NCBI GenBank assembly: GCA_964370825.1
Contig: CAYJKY010000012.1
Span: 1 to 64,000, forward strand
DNA length: 64,000 nt
Direction of reading: 5' to 3'
DNA from: CAYJBH01 sp964370825
GTDB taxonomy: Bacteria; Bacillota; Clostridia; Oscillospirales; Ruminococcaceae
Below, in pieces: positions 36,007 through 44,596 of the stretch (positions are counted from its first letter, which is position 1; every line of letters starts with the position of its first letter). Both the position numbers and the translations under genes were made by a program. The notes below the pieces were generated by a model. It searched no databases, had not been told where the DNA came from, and saw nothing but the letters and a program-made list of their open reading frames with translations.

Positions 36007-36454
36007 AGATAGGGAACAATCAAAGGGTTTTGCATTAAAGGTTTGTGATGAATGCAGTTTTGCCGTTATATCTATGGTGTCGGATGACCATAAACCGTAC
36101 AGTGTTGCGGTAAACATTGTAAGAGATAATGATGTTATATATTTTCATTCTGCTAAGCAAGGCTACAAAAACAACATTCTTGCCGGTAACCCTGATGTAT
36201 GTATAAATTGCGTCTCCTCTGCAAAGGTGATAGAGGATAAGTTTACCACCGAGTTCTGTTCGGCAGTAATAACAGGCACTGCATCGATAGTTACAGATGA
36301 AAAGGAGCGATATTCTGCACTCAAACAGTTGTGTGAACGCCACACTCCGACTGCAATGGATATGTTTGACGAGCAGGTTGCAAAAAGCCTGAACGTTACC
36401 GAGTTATGGCGAATAGATATTATCGAAATAACGGGGAAAAAGCTTGAAACATAG
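35996..36454 (+). CDS. FMN-binding split-barrel (pyridoxamine 5'-phosphate oxidase-like) protein
   Basis: A 152-residue protein of the NimA-like flavin-binding group. The N-terminal KVCDECSFAVISMVSDD and SVAVNIVRDNDVIYFHSAKQG match the FMN-binding beta barrel. It overlaps the end of the EAL gene by 11 bases and has GAGGGTG about six bases before ATG 35996. It probably binds FMN and reduces small molecules, or protects against nitro-compounds; the substrate is unknown. Confidence 0.82.
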   Translation: MRRKDREQSKGFALKVCDECSFAVISMVSDDHKPYSVAVNIVRDNDVIYFHSAKQGYKNNILAGNPDVCINCVSSAKVIEDKFTTEFCSAVITGTASIVTDEKERYSALKQLCERHTPTAMDMFDEQVAKSLNVTELWRIDIIEITGKKLET

Positions 36455-36539
36455 GCGGCCTATATGTCAAGGAAAAGCTCATAAATTTAGAGAATAATAA
36501 CAAATAGCATTATAGTTATTTAAACGTGAAAGCAAAAGA

Positions 36540-36890
36540 ATGAAATACTTAAAACAACTTACGGTGATCTTTATAATCACGTTTTGTGCGGAAATAATAA
36601 AGCTTATAATTCCGCTCCCTATACCGTCTGGGATTTACGGGATGTTAATTATGTTCCTACTTCTCTGCTTTAAGATAGTAAAGTCGGAGCAGGTTTGTGA
36701 TACCGCAAATTTTCTTATCGGAGTTATGGGTGTTATGTTCATACCTGCAGGTGTAGGCATTATTAACAATCTCGAGATTATGTCCTCCATGTTCGGAGCT
36801 GTTATAGTGAGTGTAGTGCTGATAACAGTTGCAGTAATGGCAGTAAGCGGAAAGGTTACCGACCTTTTGATAAAAAAGGAGAAGGATTAG
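36540..36890 (+). CDS. lrgA: LrgA/CidA-family membrane protein
   Basis: A 116-residue protein with four predicted membrane segments and the family hallmark LIIPLPIPSGIYGMLIMFLL followed by the IGVMGVMFIPAGVGI segment. CidA/LrgA proteins are holin-like and modulate murein hydrolase activity and, in some species, pyruvate or lactate-linked physiology. It lies in a two-gene unit with the LrgB-like gene, whose start codon overlaps its stop. Confidence 0.9.
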   Translation: MKYLKQLTVIFIITFCAEIIKLIIPLPIPSGIYGMLIMFLLLCFKIVKSEQVCDTANFLIGVMGVMFIPAGVGIINNLEIMSSMFGAVIVSVVLITVAVMAVSGKVTDLLIKKEKD

Positions 36891-37570
36891 TGGATATGAT
36901 TTCGTCCTCAATTTTTTTCGGAACCGCGCTCACCTTGGCATCATATATGATCGGAGTTACCGTTAAAAATCGCTTTAAAAGGGAGATTTTCAACCCGATA
37001 CTTATCTCAATTATTATCATTATAGCTGTGTTGTTGCTATTTGATATAGACTATGATAAATATAATGCATCAGCGTCATATATCAGTTATTTTTTGACGC
37101 CTACAACCATTTGCCTTGCAGTTCCGCTGTACCGTCAACTTTGTGTACTGAGGAAAAATCCGGTTGCGATAATTTGCGGAATTCTCTCCGGTGTAGCAAC
37201 AAGCTGTATTGCAACGTACCTACTGTCAGTCGCCTTTTCACTCACAAATACGCAGTACTATACCCTTCTTCCGAAATCCATAACAACAGCAATAGGGTTG
37301 CCTCTAAGTCAAGAAATCGGCGGAATTGCCGACATAACGGTTACAGTAATAATTCTAACCGGAATATTCGGTAACCTTATAGCATCCTTTGTAATAAAAA
37401 TATTTCGAATAAAAAACCCTATATCAAAGGGAATTGCTATCGGAACATCCAGTCATGCTATAGGCACTGCAAAGGCAATCGAGATGGGAGAAGTCGAAAC
37501 TGCGATGAGCAGCCTTTCCATAGCTATCAGCGGAATAATAACAGTAATTGTAATACAGTTTTTAATTTAA
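36890..37570 (+). CDS. lrgB: LrgB/CidB-family membrane protein
   Basis: A 226-residue multi-pass membrane protein matching the LrgB family: YFLTPTTICLAVPLYRQLCV, LLPKSITTAIGLPLSQEIGG and GTSSHAIGTAKAIEMGEVE are all conserved segments. The GTG at 36890 is chosen as start because AAAGGAG ends eight bases upstream; ATG 36896 is possible. The GTG overlaps the stop of the LrgA-like gene by one base. LrgA and LrgB are thought to act together in the membrane. Confidence 0.93.
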   Translation: MDMISSSIFFGTALTLASYMIGVTVKNRFKREIFNPILISIIIIIAVLLLFDIDYDKYNASASYISYFLTPTTICLAVPLYRQLCVLRKNPVAIICGILSGVATSCIATYLLSVAFSLTNTQYYTLLPKSITTAIGLPLSQEIGGIADITVTVIILTGIFGNLIASFVIKIFRIKNPISKGIAIGTSSHAIGTAKAIEMGEVETAMSSLSIAISGIITVIVIQFLI

Positions 37571-37577
37571 ACTACTT

Positions 37578-37601
37578 CAAAGTGTGAAATTGCACACTTT
37601 G
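37578..37601 (+). terminator. Hairpin after lrgB
   Basis: Perfect 9-bp inverted repeat CAAAGTGTG (37578-37586) and CACACTTTG (37593-37601) with a six-base loop, directly after the lrgB stop. No T-tract follows, so it may be a weak terminator or an RNA-stabilising end. A second inverted repeat, AGTTGATT/AATCAACT, lies at 37630-37660. Confidence 0.5.
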
Positions 37602-37680
37602 TGTGAAAAAACAGTTGTAATGTTTTTCAAGTTGATTGATTATAATAAATTTAATCAACTAAGCAGTTTTGGTATAACAG

Positions 37681-37737
37681 AAAAAGAGCCCCCCACATCC
37701 ACAACAGAGAATGGTAAGCTGTTGTTGATATGGGGGG
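37681..37737 (-). terminator. Terminator of the fliD-fliS unit
   Basis: On the minus strand a 19-bp stem (37719-37737 with 37689-37707) with two mismatches and an 11-base loop is followed by CTCTTTTT. It begins 17 bases after the fliS stop. Confidence 0.85.
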
Positions 37738-37753
37738 TGACGCATTCAAAATA

Positions 37754-38137
37754 TTAGTTGGCTCCTTTGCTACGAGTTATGCGATCACACTCGGCAAAAG
37801 TTTCTCTCAACTCGGAAACAATAGGCAGGGCATCCTTGATAAGTTCGATATCCTTCTTTATGTTTGCCATCTGTAGCCGTGCAAGTATAAAATCGTACAG
37901 CTTAGCCAGATTAGCAGAAAAGTTGTAGTCCTTGACAAGCGTTTCCTCTAAATGTTTAACAATACGCTGTGCCTTCAAAAGATTATTGTGTGATTTTACA
38001 TAGTCCTTTGTCTCGATGTAAACAATGGCTAAATTCATACACTTTTCTGTCTCATCAAATAGCTTTATTAAAAGCTCGCCAGGTGTCATGGTCAGTATGG
38101 CTTGTTCGCTGTAGTTATTATAAGGATTTAACGGCAT
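37754..38137 (-). CDS. fliS: Flagellar export chaperone FliS
   Basis: A 127-residue helical protein with the typical start PYNNYSEQAILTMTPGELLIK and the segment RIVKHLEETLVKDYNFSANL. FliS binds the C-terminus of flagellin, prevents its premature polymerisation and delivers it for export. It lies 22 bases after fliD in the usual order. No flagellin gene is present in the window. Confidence 0.95.
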   Translation of the reverse strand: MPLNPYNNYSEQAILTMTPGELLIKLFDETEKCMNLAIVYIETKDYVKSHNNLLKAQRIVKHLEETLVKDYNFSANLAKLYDFILARLQMANIKKDIELIKDALPIVSELRETFAECDRITRSKGAN

Positions 38138-38159
38138 AAAAGTACCTCCGATTTTATTC

Positions 38160-40667
38160 CTATGCGAATTGACTTGCTAACCATGAACTTTGAGAGTTCA
38201 TGTTGGCAATCACCTGCTCCATTGCATTAAATTGAGCCCAGTAGCGGTCATATTCATTCTGATAGCTAAGCTCTAACCGCTCTATATATTCGTCTATGCT
38301 GAGCTGTTCGCGACCTAACAAGAAGTTGTTTTCTATCATTCCTGTGTTGCCTGCAACGGATACTATCGAACCCGGATTCGCTGTACTTGTTCTTACGGCA
38401 TCGTCAAGAATAGCCTCAATTTTAACCGCTAATCCCGACTCTTCATCGGTAAACAGGTCGGCAAGCTCGTCGGAGTGTAGATTTACCATCTCACGGAGTT
38501 TTGTTTCATCTACCTGAAGTTTTCCACCATCCTGCCAATCCTCGGTGGTCTCAATACCAAATTCATAGAGTGCAAATTCGGCACCCTCAGGTTTTTGATA
38601 AAGCGCAGTTCTTAACTCCTGCATGATGCCGGTAAGAATATCATCATTTCGCAGAAGACCTTCACGGGCCTTCTCCTCCCAGAGCTCAATCTCACTTTCG
38701 CTCATCTCTTTTTTCTGCTCTGCGGTAAGTGGTGCGTAGTCTTTGTATGAGGTGTCTGCGGTCACCAGATCGTTCATCTCTTCGATAACCTTGTTATAAT
38801 CCTCAACAAATTTGAGAATTCCATCAATTATCGCATCGGTATCTTGATCTACATCAATATCGGTTGCTACCGGCTTTGTCGACACACCATCCCAGTTTGC
38901 TTCCTTTAATTCAACCTGAAGCCCCGATACGTTAAAATCGTTTGAACTTCTTTCAGTTTCTACACCGTTGATTGACAAAATTGCATTCTGACCATCAACC
39001 TTATTTCCAAGGGTTGCGGCAGTGGCACTCATGCTTACCGATCCGCTTCCAAAAAGCTCTGCAAGCTTTTGTGTTGCTTGATCGTTATTACCGGTAATAA
39101 TTACAGGGTAGGAGGTAATGCCGGTTATGGCAAGGCGGCCGGTGTCGGGGTCGTAGCTAACATTTGCTTCAGGAGGTGCTTGATGTTCATGTATCTGAGC
39201 CTGCAACTCCTCGGCTACCTGAGATATTGATTTACCAGCAAGGTTAATTGCAATTGGTGGGAATTCGGCACCGAGATTAAAGCTAACCGTCATGTCCGTT
39301 CCCGCCGGCGCAATAAGTTCATCGCTTCCAATCGGTGAAGACATGGTAGTCGCCACTCCGCTCCCTGAGCCGAAAATGTTTGCAAGAAGGTTTCCGGATG
39401 TATCACTCATCTCGATGTCAAGTCCCGCACCGCTGTCGGTACGCTCCATAGTGATTCTATCGGAAAGTGCGGAGTATCTCATTTCAACTCCGGCCTCACT
39501 GCTGTTCACCGCATCTATCACGTCCTCAAGGGTGCTTTCCGAGGTGAAGGAGAAATCAACACCGTTTATTGTAAAATTAAAGCTGTCATCTGCTCCTGCA
39601 GTAATACCGCCGGCAAAGTTAATGTCGGAAAGTGCTGTGCCGGTAGAGATTTTTGTGGAACCACCGTTTCTGACTCCAAGCATATCCGTGGCAATTCCGC
39701 TCGAATGTATGGTAAGCTGACGACTCTTGTCTGGTGTTCCGTTTGCCTGTACAGTCTCAAATGAGATCTCGTTACCGCTTGCGGTTACCGTTATTCCGTT
39801 ACCAAATGCTGACTTAATCTGCTCGTTAAGGCTGTTGACAAGCTCGTCAACTGTGGAAATCGACGCATCAATGGTCAACGATTTGGTTATTCCATCAAGA
39901 TTTAGATTAAGGTCAAATTCTGTCGGTGCTGTGGAAAAGGTTACACCTAATGCATCCCCATCTGCACCGCCTTTTGTACCGGCACTGAGTCCTGTCATTG
40001 CAGCTGCAATACCGGTTGCGGCTGTGACCTCAACATTTTTTCCCTCGCCGGCAGAAAGTGATAGCGACCCGGACTCCTCGTCCTCCACAACAGTAATTCC
40101 TATGGAGGCAAGGTCGGAGGTGAAGTTTGCACGAACCTCCTCGGCTGTACTTCCGCGCAAAGTTATCTCGCGACTTGCACCGCCCTCAATGCCTATCGTC
40201 ATGCTACTGTCGGATAGTACGCTCAGGTCTACAGTGCCACCTATTGTAGCGTCGGTAAGCTCGTTAGCACTTGTCACCGATGTTTTGGTAGCAAGCTGAC
40301 GAACATAATCAATAGATAGTTGGTCACCGTTGTAATCACTACCCGCCTCAACCGAGAAGATATTAGACATAGAGCTGTCTACTGAAGGAGAAAATTGGTT
40401 AAAAAAGCTGCTGGACAACAGATTGGTTTCAGGATTAATGAAGTCAAAATAGTTGCTCTGTAGATTTCTTAGGATGGTAGCGGTATTCCGATACATCTCC
40501 TGTTGATACTGAAGTATGGTTTTGTTCTCGTTTTGCTTATCTATCTTAGCCTGTGTACCGGCAAGCATCTCCTCTACCATACTGGTAGTGTCCATGCCCG
40601 AAACAAGTCCGGCCATGCCGTTACTTCCGGCACTTAGATAGGAGCTTGTTGATGTTATTCCGGACAT
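38160..40667 (-). CDS. fliD: Flagellar hook-associated protein 2 (filament cap) FliD
   Basis: An 835-residue filament cap protein. The N-terminal FliD_N region (GLVSGMDTTSMVEEMLAGTQ) and the C-terminal FliD_C region (YNKVIEEMNDLVTAD through QYNEYDRYWAQ-type coiled end and final SSWLASQFA) are both present. It is longer than the common 450-700 residues because of a large Ser/Thr/Gly-rich central region with repeated beta-rich segments. It caps the growing filament and promotes flagellin folding. A SigD-type promoter lies 50-76 bases upstream. The other flagellar genes must lie elsewhere. Confidence 0.95.
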   Translation of the reverse strand: MSGITSTSSYLSAGSNGMAGLVSGMDTTSMVEEMLAGTQAKIDKQNENKTILQYQQEMYRNTATILRNLQSNYFDFINPETNLLSSSFFNQFSPSVDSSMSNIFSVEAGSDYNGDQLSIDYVRQLATKTSVTSANELTDATIGGTVDLSVLSDSSMTIGIEGGASREITLRGSTAEEVRANFTSDLASIGITVVEDEESGSLSLSAGEGKNVEVTAATGIAAAMTGLSAGTKGGADGDALGVTFSTAPTEFDLNLNLDGITKSLTIDASISTVDELVNSLNEQIKSAFGNGITVTASGNEISFETVQANGTPDKSRQLTIHSSGIATDMLGVRNGGSTKISTGTALSDINFAGGITAGADDSFNFTINGVDFSFTSESTLEDVIDAVNSSEAGVEMRYSALSDRITMERTDSGAGLDIEMSDTSGNLLANIFGSGSGVATTMSSPIGSDELIAPAGTDMTVSFNLGAEFPPIAINLAGKSISQVAEELQAQIHEHQAPPEANVSYDPDTGRLAITGITSYPVIITGNNDQATQKLAELFGSGSVSMSATAATLGNKVDGQNAILSINGVETERSSNDFNVSGLQVELKEANWDGVSTKPVATDIDVDQDTDAIIDGILKFVEDYNKVIEEMNDLVTADTSYKDYAPLTAEQKKEMSESEIELWEEKAREGLLRNDDILTGIMQELRTALYQKPEGAEFALYEFGIETTEDWQDGGKLQVDETKLREMVNLHSDELADLFTDEESGLAVKIEAILDDAVRTSTANPGSIVSVAGNTGMIENNFLLGREQLSIDEYIERLELSYQNEYDRYWAQFNAMEQVIANMNSQSSWLASQFA

Positions 40668-40716
40668 AAATCCCTCCTGTTAATAAAAATCAATGATATA
40701 CTTACTCTTAATTAAT

Positions 40717-40743
40717 ATATCGGCAGGTCATTTAAAAACTTTA
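40717..40743 (-). promoter_or_regulatory. SigD (sigma-28) promoter of fliD-fliS
   Basis: On the minus strand TAAAGTTT (40736-40743) is followed after 11 bases by GCCGATAT (40717-40724). This matches the SigD consensus TAAA-N15-GCCGATAT completely. Confidence 0.92.
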
Positions 40744-40814
40744 GTCTGTTTTTTGTTTTTTTTGATAATTTTTTTAAATAGTGAATTCTGGATTATTTTG
40801 GCAGTATGGCTTTA

Positions 40815-42407
40815 CTATCTGCCATAGTTTCTTTCGTTACGTATTAATGCTGCATCAGTAAAATTAACTACCCCGTCGCCGTTGACATCGGCAGAGTTAT
40901 TTGACGCCTCGTCAGCGTTCATGTTGTAGTTTAACCGGTCTAAAACTATCATAATGTCGTTAATGTCGACAAGACTATCCCTGTCTACATCGGCAGAGAT
41001 AAGCTCCGATTGTTGCATATTTACATCTACCGTCATATCTCTGTCGACAGAGGCAAAATTTCCTGATACACGGTTATATCCATACGCCGTCACCGAATAT
41101 GCGACACTGGTATTTTTTTCGATTCTAATTGTAACATTACCGTTGCTATCTGTGGTGTATACTTCTGTGCCGATGGTTACCTTAGCTCCACTAATCGCAA
41201 CTCCACCGTTCGAAACGGTTAATACCACCTCATTTTTATTTAGCTCCTTTTCCAATGAAAAAAAGTTAATATCATATGTTAGTGTTGTACCCTGTCCATC
41301 GGCTGTTTTAATTCCACTAATATTTACATTGAAGGAATCACCGTCCTCAATGGAGCCAAGCGTGGTAACATCGGGACGGAAAAGTATTCCCTTTTGCATT
41401 CCATAGTTGACATTATCCACAGAAAGATGCATTTCATCTTCTTGGTAATAACTGTAACCTTGTTGAGGAGTGTCTTTGTTAAAAATCCACGTTCTACCGT
41501 CATTTAGTCGGGTTAGCCTTATCTCAATATCGTCTCTTACCGGTGCTTGATATGCCGAACCCAGATTTATCGACCAAGGATAGACGGATGTGTTATAATA
41601 TCCGTCGTCAAACGCAAAATACTCAAGTGGAAAATCACCGGAACTTGGCCATGCAACATAGCTGTCCGGCTGGCTTACACCTTCGCCGAACACATGCATG
41701 GAAATCCTGTGCCCTCCATAACTTGCTGCTCCGCTTGGATCGGTTGCATAGCCTATTCCAAAACCTTCTGCTATCGGGTTTAAAATCCATCGTCTGTGCC
41801 CTGCCGACGTAATATTGCCGGCGCCTGCATCTGCAACAAAACCTAATACTGCTTGCGAAAGATTGTTCCTACCGGCGCTGATGTTTCCCTCTGCGCACCC
41901 GAGATATCCGAGGTCGAAAAATGATTTATCCATGTCGGAAGGTTGAAACGGTGCGTGCGAAAACTGATTTGAGGATGCAAGTAATACCGCCGCATGCTGA
42001 GAATAAGAGTTGCGTTCCTCGGTGAACTCCACATTTTCGTAAGAAACACCGGCGATATATCTGACCATTTTAACTGCATTTAAAGCATCGTCTATATATT
42101 CCTGCCTGATACTTCCTGCACTGTAAGGGGCCGTAAATTGGGGTGTTATATCGTATTGCGCGATATATGATGGGTTAAATGCATTATGTGGATATTTCTT
42201 TGCCATCGCAACAATATCGTCAATCGATCTGTTGTGGTCAACCACAATGGTGGGGGGCACCCAACCGAAATTATACTCTGTAGATAGTGTTGGTTCTAAG
42301 TCATTCAATGCAGTAGCGTCTGTGTCTGCGAAAACAAATTGAAATGTCGGTATTAGCATAACAACAACGCAAACGAAAAGAGATATACCTATTTTTATTT
42401 TATACAT
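40815..42407 (-). CDS. Secreted CAP-domain (SCP/PR-1-like) protein with C-terminal dockerin
   Basis: A 530-residue secreted protein. A signal peptide is followed by a CAP/SCP domain (about residues 85-230; ERNSYSQHAAVLLASSNQFS, then SHAPFQ, and GHRRWILNP). Beta-rich segments with a carboxypeptidase-regulatory-like Gly/Val pattern come next (VLTVSNGGVAISGAKVTIGT). The C-terminus is a dockerin type I pair: DVDRDSLVDINDIMIVLDRL and DVNGDGVVNFTDAALIRNE, the calcium-binding repeats. Dockerins bind cohesins on scaffold or cell-surface proteins, so this may be held in a cellulosome-like or surface complex. The function of bacterial CAP domains is uncertain. Confidence 0.87.
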   Translation of the reverse strand: MYKIKIGISLFVCVVVMLIPTFQFVFADTDATALNDLEPTLSTEYNFGWVPPTIVVDHNRSIDDIVAMAKKYPHNAFNPSYIAQYDITPQFTAPYSAGSIRQEYIDDALNAVKMVRYIAGVSYENVEFTEERNSYSQHAAVLLASSNQFSHAPFQPSDMDKSFFDLGYLGCAEGNISAGRNNLSQAVLGFVADAGAGNITSAGHRRWILNPIAEGFGIGYATDPSGAASYGGHRISMHVFGEGVSQPDSYVAWPSSGDFPLEYFAFDDGYYNTSVYPWSINLGSAYQAPVRDDIEIRLTRLNDGRTWIFNKDTPQQGYSYYQEDEMHLSVDNVNYGMQKGILFRPDVTTLGSIEDGDSFNVNISGIKTADGQGTTLTYDINFFSLEKELNKNEVVLTVSNGGVAISGAKVTIGTEVYTTDSNGNVTIRIEKNTSVAYSVTAYGYNRVSGNFASVDRDMTVDVNMQQSELISADVDRDSLVDINDIMIVLDRLNYNMNADEASNNSADVNGDGVVNFTDAALIRNERNYGR

Positions 42408-42454
42408 ATTTACCTCGCCTATTTGTAATATTTGATTAATTTATACAAATGGGA

Positions 42455-43462
42455 TTACAGCAACTTTATTCCTGATTTGAAACATTCATCAATGGTATCG
42501 CTATCCCAAATGGAAGCCTGCACCTCTCCGATGTGAGCCTTTCCGAGTAATAACATGGAGAGTCTGGACTGTCCTATGCCACCTCCCATGGTTTCGGGTA
42601 GATCGCCCGCTAAAAGGCGGGTGTGGAATGGCAGTGATGCTCGATGGGTGCAATCGGCAATCTCGAGCTGATTTAATAATGATTCGGGAGATACGCGTAT
42701 TCCCATCGATGAAATTTCCAATGCTATGTCAAGTGTTTCGTGCCAAAACATGAGATCGCCGTTTAGTGTCCAATCATCGTAGTCCGGAGCCCGTCCGTCA
42801 TGTCTTGCGCCGTTCGATAGATTTGCACCTATTCCGGTGATAAAAACTGTTTTATGCTCCTTAACAATTGCTTTTTCACGTTCTTTTGGGCCTTTGTCAG
42901 GAAATCTTTGCAGTAACTCCTCTGAGGAAATAAAGTATACATCACGACACAAGGAGGTGGTTATGTTAGGGTATTTTTGTTTTAATGGAAGAAGCGTATC
43001 GCAGATTGCCTTCACAATTAAGGAAACTGTTTCATAGAGGTAGTCAAGGTTACGATGATGAGGTGCAATTATCTTTTCCCAGTCCCACTGGTCTACATAT
43101 ATAGAATGGATGTTATCCATCTCTTCGTCGCGCCGTATTGCATTCATATCGGTACAAAGACCATTTCCAACCCTGAAATCGTAGTCACAAAGTGCCTGCC
43201 TCTTCCATTTTGCAAGGCTGTGCACCACCTCACCGACGGTGTGAGTTTCGGCTATGTCGAAGGTGACTGCACGTTCTACACCGTTTAGGTCATCGTTAAG
43301 CCCACTGTATGCTGCAACAAAAAGAGGTGCGGAAATTCTTTTCAAATTAAGTGCTGTGCAAAGGTTATCCTCAAAAACTCTCTTTATCATACCTATGGCC
43401 GTCTGGGTTTCATATTGGGTCAATGAAGAACTATAACCCATCGGAATTGTAGTGTTGCTCAT
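42455..43462 (-). CDS. asnA: Aspartate-ammonia ligase (asparagine synthetase A)
   Basis: A 335-residue homodimeric ATP- and ammonia-dependent enzyme making asparagine from aspartate, related to class II aminoacyl-tRNA synthetases. Conserved segments include RISAPLFVAAYSGLNDDLNG, LAKWKRQALCDY, GNGLCTDMNAIRRDEE and the C-terminal GGGIGQSRLSMLLLGKAHIG. Length and ends match the family. It has its own promoter region with tandem 17-bp repeats; no T-box leader was seen. Confidence 0.96.
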   Translation of the reverse strand: MSNTTIPMGYSSSLTQYETQTAIGMIKRVFEDNLCTALNLKRISAPLFVAAYSGLNDDLNGVERAVTFDIAETHTVGEVVHSLAKWKRQALCDYDFRVGNGLCTDMNAIRRDEEMDNIHSIYVDQWDWEKIIAPHHRNLDYLYETVSLIVKAICDTLLPLKQKYPNITTSLCRDVYFISSEELLQRFPDKGPKEREKAIVKEHKTVFITGIGANLSNGARHDGRAPDYDDWTLNGDLMFWHETLDIALEISSMGIRVSPESLLNQLEIADCTHRASLPFHTRLLAGDLPETMGGGIGQSRLSMLLLGKAHIGEVQASIWDSDTIDECFKSGIKLL

Positions 43463-43527
43463 CTTAAATCTCCCATTTTACATCAAAAAATAGTATTAAT
43501 ATATATATTAACATAAAAAGCGACTCT

Positions 43528-43571
43528 AGTAAATAACAAAACGTATAGTTTGTCAAAACATATAATTTGTT
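43528..43571 (-). promoter_or_regulatory. asnA promoter with 17-bp tandem repeats
   Basis: Two adjacent 17-base units at 43538-43554 and 43555-43571 match at 14 of 17 positions (AAAAC-TATA-TTTGT core); a third partial copy follows. On the minus strand they create -35 TTGACA (43551-43556), with a weak -10 TTTACT (43528-43533) after 17 bases. The repeats may be a regulator-binding array. Confidence 0.5.
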
Positions 43572-43622
43572 AAAACATTTCACCTTGCCGAAAAATCTTA
43601 CAAGCTATAATTTAACATAGAT

Positions 43623-43666
43623 TTTACATTTACAGGCTTTTACATTTTACACAGTCAAGATAATAT
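43623..43666 (+). promoter_or_regulatory. Pho-box-like promoter of the pst operon
   Basis: TTTACA occurs four times, at 43623, 43629, 43639 and 43646, in the region of a normal -35 box. A -10 box TAATAT follows at 43661-43666. Direct TT(A/T)ACA repeats spaced by a few bases are the binding pattern of PhoP/PhoB-type response regulators, and such a regulator is encoded at 47756. Confidence 0.75.
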
Positions 43667-43708
43667 ATTGATAGTGAAATAATAAAAAACAAAACAAAGA
43701 GGAGACTT

Positions 43709-44506
43709 ATGAAAAAGATTATTGCAATCATTGCAAGCTTAACTTTAGCAGTTACCATGCTCACATCATGTCAGGAATCCGGAGGCACAATCGCAACGGG
43801 CGGATCTACATCGGTTGAGGCGGTTATCCAGTCCATGATGGAGGTTTACATGGAGGAGAATGCGGGCACAACAATTACATATGCACCTACCGGTTCCAGT
43901 ACGGGTGTACAGGGTGCGTCCGATGGAACTCTTGATATCGGACTTTCCAGCCGTGGTCTTAAGGACGAGGAAAAGGCAACCTTAACCGAAACGGTTTTTG
44001 CACTTGATGGTATAGCAATCATTGTTAACTCTGCCAATGCGGTTGCAGATTTAGACATGGCAACGCTCGCTTCTATCTACAAAGGCGAGATAACTAACTG
44101 GAGTGAGGTCGGCGGAAGCGACAGCGAAATCGTCGTGATAGGGCGTGATTCCGCATCCGGCACGCGTGACGGTTTCGAGAGTATCGTTGATGTTGAGGAT
44201 GTGTGTGCTTACGATGAGGAGCAGGCATCCGGCGGTGGCGTTAAGGCAAGCGTACAGTCCATCGAAGGTGCCATAGGATACGTGTCAATCTCATCTGTAT
44301 CGGAAGAGGTGAACGTTGTGAACATCGACGGTGTAGCACCTACCGAGGAAGCTGTGAAGGATGGTTCTTATAAAATTCAACGTCCATTCGTTTTTGCAAC
44401 GGTTACAGGTGAGGAAAATGCAGCAGCACAGGCATTTATCGACTGGGCATTGAGTGAAGCAACCATTGACCTTGTACGTGATGCGGGCGCAGTACCTATT
44501 CAATAG
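43709..44506 (+). CDS. pstS: Phosphate-binding lipoprotein PstS
   Basis: A 265-residue phosphate-binding lipoprotein; lipobox LTSC with Cys21. The binding-site segments are conserved: ATGGSTSVEAVIQSMMEVY, YAPTGSSTGVQGASDGTLDI, VIGRDSASGTRDGFE and the late IGYVSISSV. It captures phosphate for the PstCAB importer. It is the first gene behind the Pho box, has AAAGAGGAG upstream, and is separated from pstC by a strong hairpin that may raise its mRNA level relative to the rest. Confidence 0.95.
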   Translation: MKKIIAIIASLTLAVTMLTSCQESGGTIATGGSTSVEAVIQSMMEVYMEENAGTTITYAPTGSSTGVQGASDGTLDIGLSSRGLKDEEKATLTETVFALDGIAIIVNSANAVADLDMATLASIYKGEITNWSEVGGSDSEIVVIGRDSASGTRDGFESIVDVEDVCAYDEEQASGGGVKASVQSIEGAIGYVSISSVSEEVNVVNIDGVAPTEEAVKDGSYKIQRPFVFATVTGEENAAAQAFIDWALSEATIDLVRDAGAVPIQ

Positions 44507-44525
44507 AAAAAACACACGTTAACAG

Positions 44526-44570
44526 CAAGGCTGTCGCAGCTAATAATCATTTATGTATGCGACAGCCTTG
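44526..44570 (+). terminator. Intercistronic hairpin between pstS and pstC
   Basis: A 13-bp perfect stem (44526-44538 with 44558-44570) and 19-base loop. There is no T-tract, so it is more likely a processing/stabilising hairpin or partial terminator than a full stop. Confidence 0.6.
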
Positions 44571-44596
44571 TATTAAGTAAAAGGGAACAACTTTTA

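Noticed and set aside
39292..40299. Long plus-strand open frames opposite fliD
   Set aside because: They are antisense shadows of a firm fliD reading frame, with Ser/Pro/Val-rich nonsense composition and no RBS.
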